From DAISIL01 sp036822015 (GTDB lineage Bacteria; Bacteroidota; Bacteroidia; Cytophagales; Bernardetiaceae), in the NCBI GenBank assembly GCA_036822015.1, contig DAISIL010000010.1:1-63926 (forward strand): a DNA stretch of 63,926 nt. The letters run 5' to 3'. Made by a program: the position numbers and the translations under genes. Below, piece after piece: positions 60,544 to 63,926 of this stretch; position 1 is the first letter of the stretch; the number at the start of each line of letters is the position of its first letter. The notes beneath the pieces are model-generated. The model was not told where the DNA came from. It searched no databases and saw only the letters and a program-made list of their open reading frames with translations.

Positions 60544-62076
60544 TTAGACCTCCAAAATCAAGCGCATCGGGTCTTCTAGTAGCTCTTTGATGCGATACAA
60601 AAACGTAACCGACTCCTTGCCGTCGATGATGCGGTGATCGTAAGAGAGGGCTACGTACATGACTGGCCGTACGACGACTTGTCCTTTTTCTACCCAAGCC
60701 CGATCTACGATGTTGTGCATTCCCAAAATTGCCGATTGGGGTGGGTTCAGGATGGGCGTAGAGAGCATCGACCCAAAAACACCGCCATTGGTGATACTAA
60801 ACGTACCGCCGGTCATTTCGGGGATTGTCAGTTTGCCATCGCGGGCCCGGATAGCCAGACGCTTGACCTCCTGCTCAATCTCGGCAAAGCCTAGCTTCTC
60901 GGCATTTCGGATCACGGGGACAACCAGTCCACGCGGGCTAGAAACGGCAATCGAAACATCGCAGTAGTCGTGATAGATCACCTCTCCGGCTTCTTCGTCC
61001 AGGCGGGCATTTACGCCCGGAATTTCTTGCAAAGCCACACATACTGCCCTGGTAAAGAAAGACATAAAACCTAGTCCAACTTCGTGTTTCTCCTTGAAAC
61101 GGTCTTTGTATTGGGCCCGAATGTCAAAAATGGGCTTCATATTGACCTCGTTAAAGGTCGTCAGCATGGCGGTTTCGTTCTTGGCACTCACAAGCCTTCG
61201 GGCGATGGTTTTGCGGAGCGAAGTCATGCGTTCGCGTCGCTCGCCGCGTTCGCCTGTGGGAGCAGGGGCGGGGGCTTTTTCGGGTTTCTCTGCTTTGGGT
61301 GCAGGCTTTGGTGTGGGTGCGGGTTTGGCGGAGGCTTTTTCGGCATCGGCTTTGGTGATGCGTCCGCCTACGCCGGAGCCTTGTACGTCTTGGGGTGCGA
61401 TGCCCTTTTCGGCCAAAATTTTGCCGGCAGCGGGCGAGGGATGTCCTTTGGCGTAGCCATCAGGGGCAGGGCTATGGGCAGGCGTTTCAGCGGGGGCGGC
61501 ATCGGGTGTGCTGGCGGCGGCCTGTGCCTCTGCTACCTCGATACGACAGACGATCTCTCCGACGGGCAAGACATCTCCCTCCTGGGCGGCATGGCGCAAA
61601 ATGCCCGCTGCTTCGGCGGGGAGTTCCATGGAGGCTTTATCAGATTCGAGTTCGCAGACGGGGGTATCCATCTCGACATACTCGCCATCGGCAACCAACC
61701 AAACGCCAATCGTGGCTTCGGTTACTGACTCGGCAGCCGCCGGAATGCGCATCTCAACGACGGCACTCGCAGCAGGGGCAGCGGCGGAGGAAGCCGGAGC
61801 AGGCGCAGCCTCGGAGGCCGACGGGGCTGCCGTATCGCTTTGGCTCACTTCGATCTGGGCAATGACATCGCCGATTTGGAGGGTATCGCCTGTTTGGGCG
61901 ACGATGTGCAGCGTGCCGGTGTGTTCGCTCGGCACTTCAAAAGTAGTTTTGTCAGATTCCAACTCGCAGATTTCTTCGTCTAGCTGGACTTGATCGCCGT
62001 CCTGCTTGAACCACTCCCCCACCACAACCTCCGTGATGGACTCGCCTACGGGTGGAACCGTTATGTCTATTCGCAT
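60544..62076 (-). CDS. odhB: 2-oxoglutarate dehydrogenase E2 (dihydrolipoyl succinyltransferase) with two lipoyl domains
   Basis: 510 residues. E2 core of the 2-oxoglutarate dehydrogenase complex: transfers the succinyl group to CoA. Two lipoyl domains are seen, about 1-78 with ELESDKTTFEV and about 106-183 with ELESDKASMEL; the lysine of each DK is the lipoylation site. Ala/Pro linkers separate them. The E3/E1-binding domain is at about 215-250 (SPAAGKILAEKGIAPQDVQGSGVGGRITKAD), and the catalytic domain at about 285-510 with the active-site HRIIDG in ALSYDHRIIDGKE. E. coli SucB has one lipoyl domain. No sucA or lpd is in the window. Confidence 0.93.
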   Translation of the reverse strand: MRIDITVPPVGESITEVVVGEWFKQDGDQVQLDEEICELESDKTTFEVPSEHTGTLHIVAQTGDTLQIGDVIAQIEVSQSDTAAPSASEAAPAPASSAAAPAASAVVEMRIPAAAESVTEATIGVWLVADGEYVEMDTPVCELESDKASMELPAEAAGILRHAAQEGDVLPVGEIVCRIEVAEAQAAASTPDAAPAETPAHSPAPDGYAKGHPSPAAGKILAEKGIAPQDVQGSGVGGRITKADAEKASAKPAPTPKPAPKAEKPEKAPAPAPTGERGERRERMTSLRKTIARRLVSAKNETAMLTTFNEVNMKPIFDIRAQYKDRFKEKHEVGLGFMSFFTRAVCVALQEIPGVNARLDEEAGEVIYHDYCDVSIAVSSPRGLVVPVIRNAEKLGFAEIEQEVKRLAIRARDGKLTIPEMTGGTFSITNGGVFGSMLSTPILNPPQSAILGMHNIVDRAWVEKGQVVVRPVMYVALSYDHRIIDGKESVTFLYRIKELLEDPMRLILEV

Positions 62077-62156
62077 GATTTTTGGGTTAAAAGTTTAGGA
62101 TCATAAATATATCGCTTGATTCTCAAAATCAAAAAAAAGTAGGGAAAAAATTTGAT

Positions 62157-62188
62157 CTTGTTCCGCTTATACAGAACGTTTAACTTTG
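62157..62188 (+). promoter_or_regulatory. promoter of the WG-repeat gene
   Basis: CTTG (62157-62160), 20-base spacer, TAACTTTG (62181-62188), exact -7 match; start codon 5 bases downstream, so the mRNA would be leaderless or nearly so. Confidence 0.6.
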
Positions 62189-62193
62189 TCAAG

Positions 62194-63288
62194 ATGAAAA
62201 AAAAACTGTGGATACTTTGGATGGCTTACGGAATAACGTCCCTTGCCCACGGGCAGGACACGACGCGGGTGGCCAGCTACGAGGTGGCTTTGCAACGGAT
62301 GTACTACCACGTTGTGGAAGCAAACGGGCGTTATGGTATCCTGAACGACACGGGTAAAGTCATCTTGCCCATCCAAAACAACGCCATCCAGCTGGCCTCG
62401 GCCACCCTGGGGGATGTTATGTGTTCGCGCTGGGATAACCACCTGATTATCAAGCAAGGCAAACGGTATGGACTGGCCACACTGTCGGGGCAACCGCTCT
62501 CGCCGATGGCTTACGAGACAATAGAGATTTTCCCGACGACTTGCCAGGATGTCTCTGCCGCAACGATGGTTTGTCGGGTCAAGCGGGAGGGCAAATACGG
62601 GCTGTTGGAGGCTAATGGTAATCTCCTGATCCGGTGTAGCTACGATGCCCTGGACTTACTCCACAACACACGCGGGCAGGTAACGATCCCGGCCGTGGTG
62701 CGGGTGCAGCGCGGCAAAAGCTACGGGGCTATGGTGCTGGGGTATCAGCATATTTTGCCTTCGACATACGAAGACATCCGGTTTTTTCAGGAAACCGACA
62801 AGAGTACCTGGCTCCTCCTCTCCCAAAAAGGGCTGCTGGGTCTCTACAACACCAGCCAACAAACGCTCATCGTCCCGCAGTTTGAGCAGCTCTTGCCCTT
62901 CTCTCCCAAAACGGAGTTGGCGCTCTTTCTCAAACAAAAAAAATACGGTTTTCTGGATACCAAAGGCAAAGTACGCCTGAATGGATACAGTTATGCCGAG
63001 CCGTTTCGGGAGGGTATCGCCGTCGTGGGGCAAGGCAAAAAACGTGGGGCAATCAACGAAAAAGGCAAAGCCATCCTGGATTTTGTCTTTGACGCGCTGG
63101 CCTTCATCCCCGAGCAGCCCCAACTCTTAAAGGGCAAACAAACCAAAGGCTGGGGCATCTGGAACACAGCCGGCAAAACCATCGTAGAACCTGCATGGGA
63201 GCGCATCCGTTGGGATGCCGAGCAGGGTAAGCTGGTCTGCGAAGCCGACGGGAAAGAACCGCTGCTGGTAGAAATACCCGCTCCCTAA
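62194..63288 (+). CDS. secreted WG-repeat protein
   Basis: 364 residues from the ATG at 62194, giving a signal peptide (LWILWMAYGITSLAHGQ). The mature part is eight or so WG-like repeats of about 35-45 residues: GRYGILNDTGKVILPIQ, GKRYGLATLSGQPLSPMAYE, GKYGLLEANGNLLIRCSYD, KKYGFLDTKGKVRLNGYS, KKRGAINEKGKAILDFVFD and KGWGIWNTAGKTIVEPAWE. Repeats of this type form a beta-propeller-like or solenoid surface. Function unknown; they are common in Bacteroidota periplasmic and surface proteins. Confidence 0.88.
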   Translation: MKKKLWILWMAYGITSLAHGQDTTRVASYEVALQRMYYHVVEANGRYGILNDTGKVILPIQNNAIQLASATLGDVMCSRWDNHLIIKQGKRYGLATLSGQPLSPMAYETIEIFPTTCQDVSAATMVCRVKREGKYGLLEANGNLLIRCSYDALDLLHNTRGQVTIPAVVRVQRGKSYGAMVLGYQHILPSTYEDIRFFQETDKSTWLLLSQKGLLGLYNTSQQTLIVPQFEQLLPFSPKTELALFLKQKKYGFLDTKGKVRLNGYSYAEPFREGIAVVGQGKKRGAINEKGKAILDFVFDALAFIPEQPQLLKGKQTKGWGIWNTAGKTIVEPAWERIRWDAEQGKLVCEADGKEPLLVEIPAP

Positions 63289-63340
63289 AACACAACACAG
63301 ACAAAATTTAAAATGTTGAACACCTAAACCCCCATTTCCC

Positions 63341-63625
63341 ATGACCGAAGCCGAACAAAAAAAAGCCCTTTTCCTGCACATCGAAAGCCTCTCCGGAGAT
63401 GCCCTCGCCGAAGCCTACCAAAAGCTCGTCCCTAAGCCAAGCTACACCCTGACCGTACACGTTCCCGCCCAGGACTATACCCTGGCTCAACTCCTTTTCC
63501 CTAAGTTGGGCTGGAGCTATGAGCGGCAAAAGCCAGATAAAGACCTAAAAACCACACTCTCCGCCTGGGATGATGTCGAGTGGCCCGCCGATCAAACCCT
63601 AGATGCTATGCTCAACGATATTTAA
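63341..63625 (+). CDS. putative antitoxin of a PIN-domain toxin-antitoxin pair
   Basis: 94 residues with no signal peptide. A helical N-terminus (EAEQKKALFLHIESLSGDALAEAYQKL), a middle with strands (YTLTVHVPAQDYTLAQLLF), and a C-terminal acidic segment (DDVEWPADQTLDAMLNDI) of the kind that wraps a toxin. It ends 5 bases before a PIN-domain gene. No DNA-binding domain is recognised. The position, size and next gene support the antitoxin role. Confidence 0.65.
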   Translation: MTEAEQKKALFLHIESLSGDALAEAYQKLVPKPSYTLTVHVPAQDYTLAQLLFPKLGWSYERQKPDKDLKTTLSAWDDVEWPADQTLDAMLNDI

Positions 63626-63630
63626 GGAAA

Positions 63631-63926
63631 ATGGAAAAAGCCGTTTTGGATACCAATATTCTGCTGCTGCTAGCACGCGATCAAAATTTCCGTGCTTTTT
63701 TTGGAGAAAAGTACGCACACGCAAACTGGCAACTGTTGGTTCCCTTCGCTACAGATGCCGAAATATCTTCTTTGGCTTTTCGCCGCCAATGGGGAACTGA
63801 AAAATTACATATTCTACAACAGACAATAGCACAGTTTGTTATCATAGACACCGTGTGTGCATCCATGAAAAAAGCCTACACCGAAATCGAAGCCTACACC
63901 CTCTGCCAGCACCCCACACGACCCAA
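63631..63926 (+). CDS. PIN-domain (VapC-like) toxin, truncated by window end
   Basis: Read from the ATG at 63631: about 98 residues visible and the frame still open at the window end. The first residues carry the PIN hallmark VLDTNILLLLARD with the first catalytic Asp, then a helical body (ISSLAFRRQWGTEKLHILQQTIAQFVIID) with a Glu in the place of the second acidic residue. PIN toxins are Mg-dependent RNases, VapC-type ones often cutting tRNA or rRNA. The third and fourth acidic residues would lie beyond the edge. Confidence 0.75.
   Translation, partial: MEKAVLDTNILLLLARDQNFRAFFGEKYAHANWQLLVPFATDAEISSLAFRRQWGTEKLHILQQTIAQFVIIDTVCASMKKAYTEIEAYTLCQHPTRP

Overview
The window is chromosomal DNA of a member of the Bacteroidota, most likely a Cytophagales-type lineage of moderate GC content. 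The signs are: TonB-dependent and Oar-like receptors, a DUF493 protein, YfiR/CHASE8-type signalling, TPR and Cache proteins ending in SpoIIE-type phosphatase domains, an E2 component with two lipoyl domains, almost no Shine-Dalgarno sequences, and many promoters with the Bacteroidota -7 element TAnnTTTG, several with a TTG/TTTG element 19-22 bases upstream. No phage, insertion sequence, CRISPR array or rRNA was seen. The species cannot be fixed from the sequence.

Layout. 1-3 kb: the 5' part of a TonB receptor, a small basic lipoprotein and an HtrA protease. 3-7.5 kb: two tandem secreted-TPR/SpoIIE phosphatases. 7.5-8.9 kb: an arsF-arsG-arsR-like operon with a perfect inverted repeat beside its promoter. 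9-16 kb: a large unrecognised protein with a degenerate M48-like tail, mutL, and aconitase. 16-25 kb: a Na/Pi-cotransporter-like protein, a coiled-coil protein, Kdo transferase, nrdA, a LolC/E-type permease and a multi-PAS histidine kinase. 25-33 kb: a NeuD-like acetyltransferase, then a long minus-strand block (methyltransferase-like, DUF493, NTF2-like, GT39, M28 peptidase, rbfA, DUF481-like, acidic lipoprotein, SDR). 33-35 kb: initiator tRNA-Met, era, rpiB and a second CAT-anticodon tRNA whose terminator lies inside the rpiB 3' end. 35-42 kb: a TPR protein, egtD, then a tight yfiR / hybrid kinase / TamA-like operon. 42-48 kb: a large Oar-like receptor, then rpsO and pnp. 48-54.5 kb: a Cache-HAMP-SpoIIE phosphatase, a double-AAA ATPase with a duplicated N-terminal beta domain, and an Ate1-like transferase. 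54.5-60.5 kb: an M23 peptidase joined to an rmlB gene carrying a PspA-like C-terminal half, then murF, a DksA-like protein and greA. 60.5-63.9 kb: odhB, a WG-repeat protein, and a PIN-domain toxin-antitoxin pair cut by the window edge.

Much of the window is cell-envelope work: Kdo transfer, lipoprotein release, MurF, M23, TamA-like, GT39, RmlB, and periplasmic HtrA and M28. Signalling comes second: three SpoIIE phosphatases, two histidine kinases and YfiR. The most unusual gene is the rmlB-PspA-like fusion overlapping an M23 peptidase. The double-AAA protein and the YfiR/kinase/outer-membrane-protein operon are the next most interesting.
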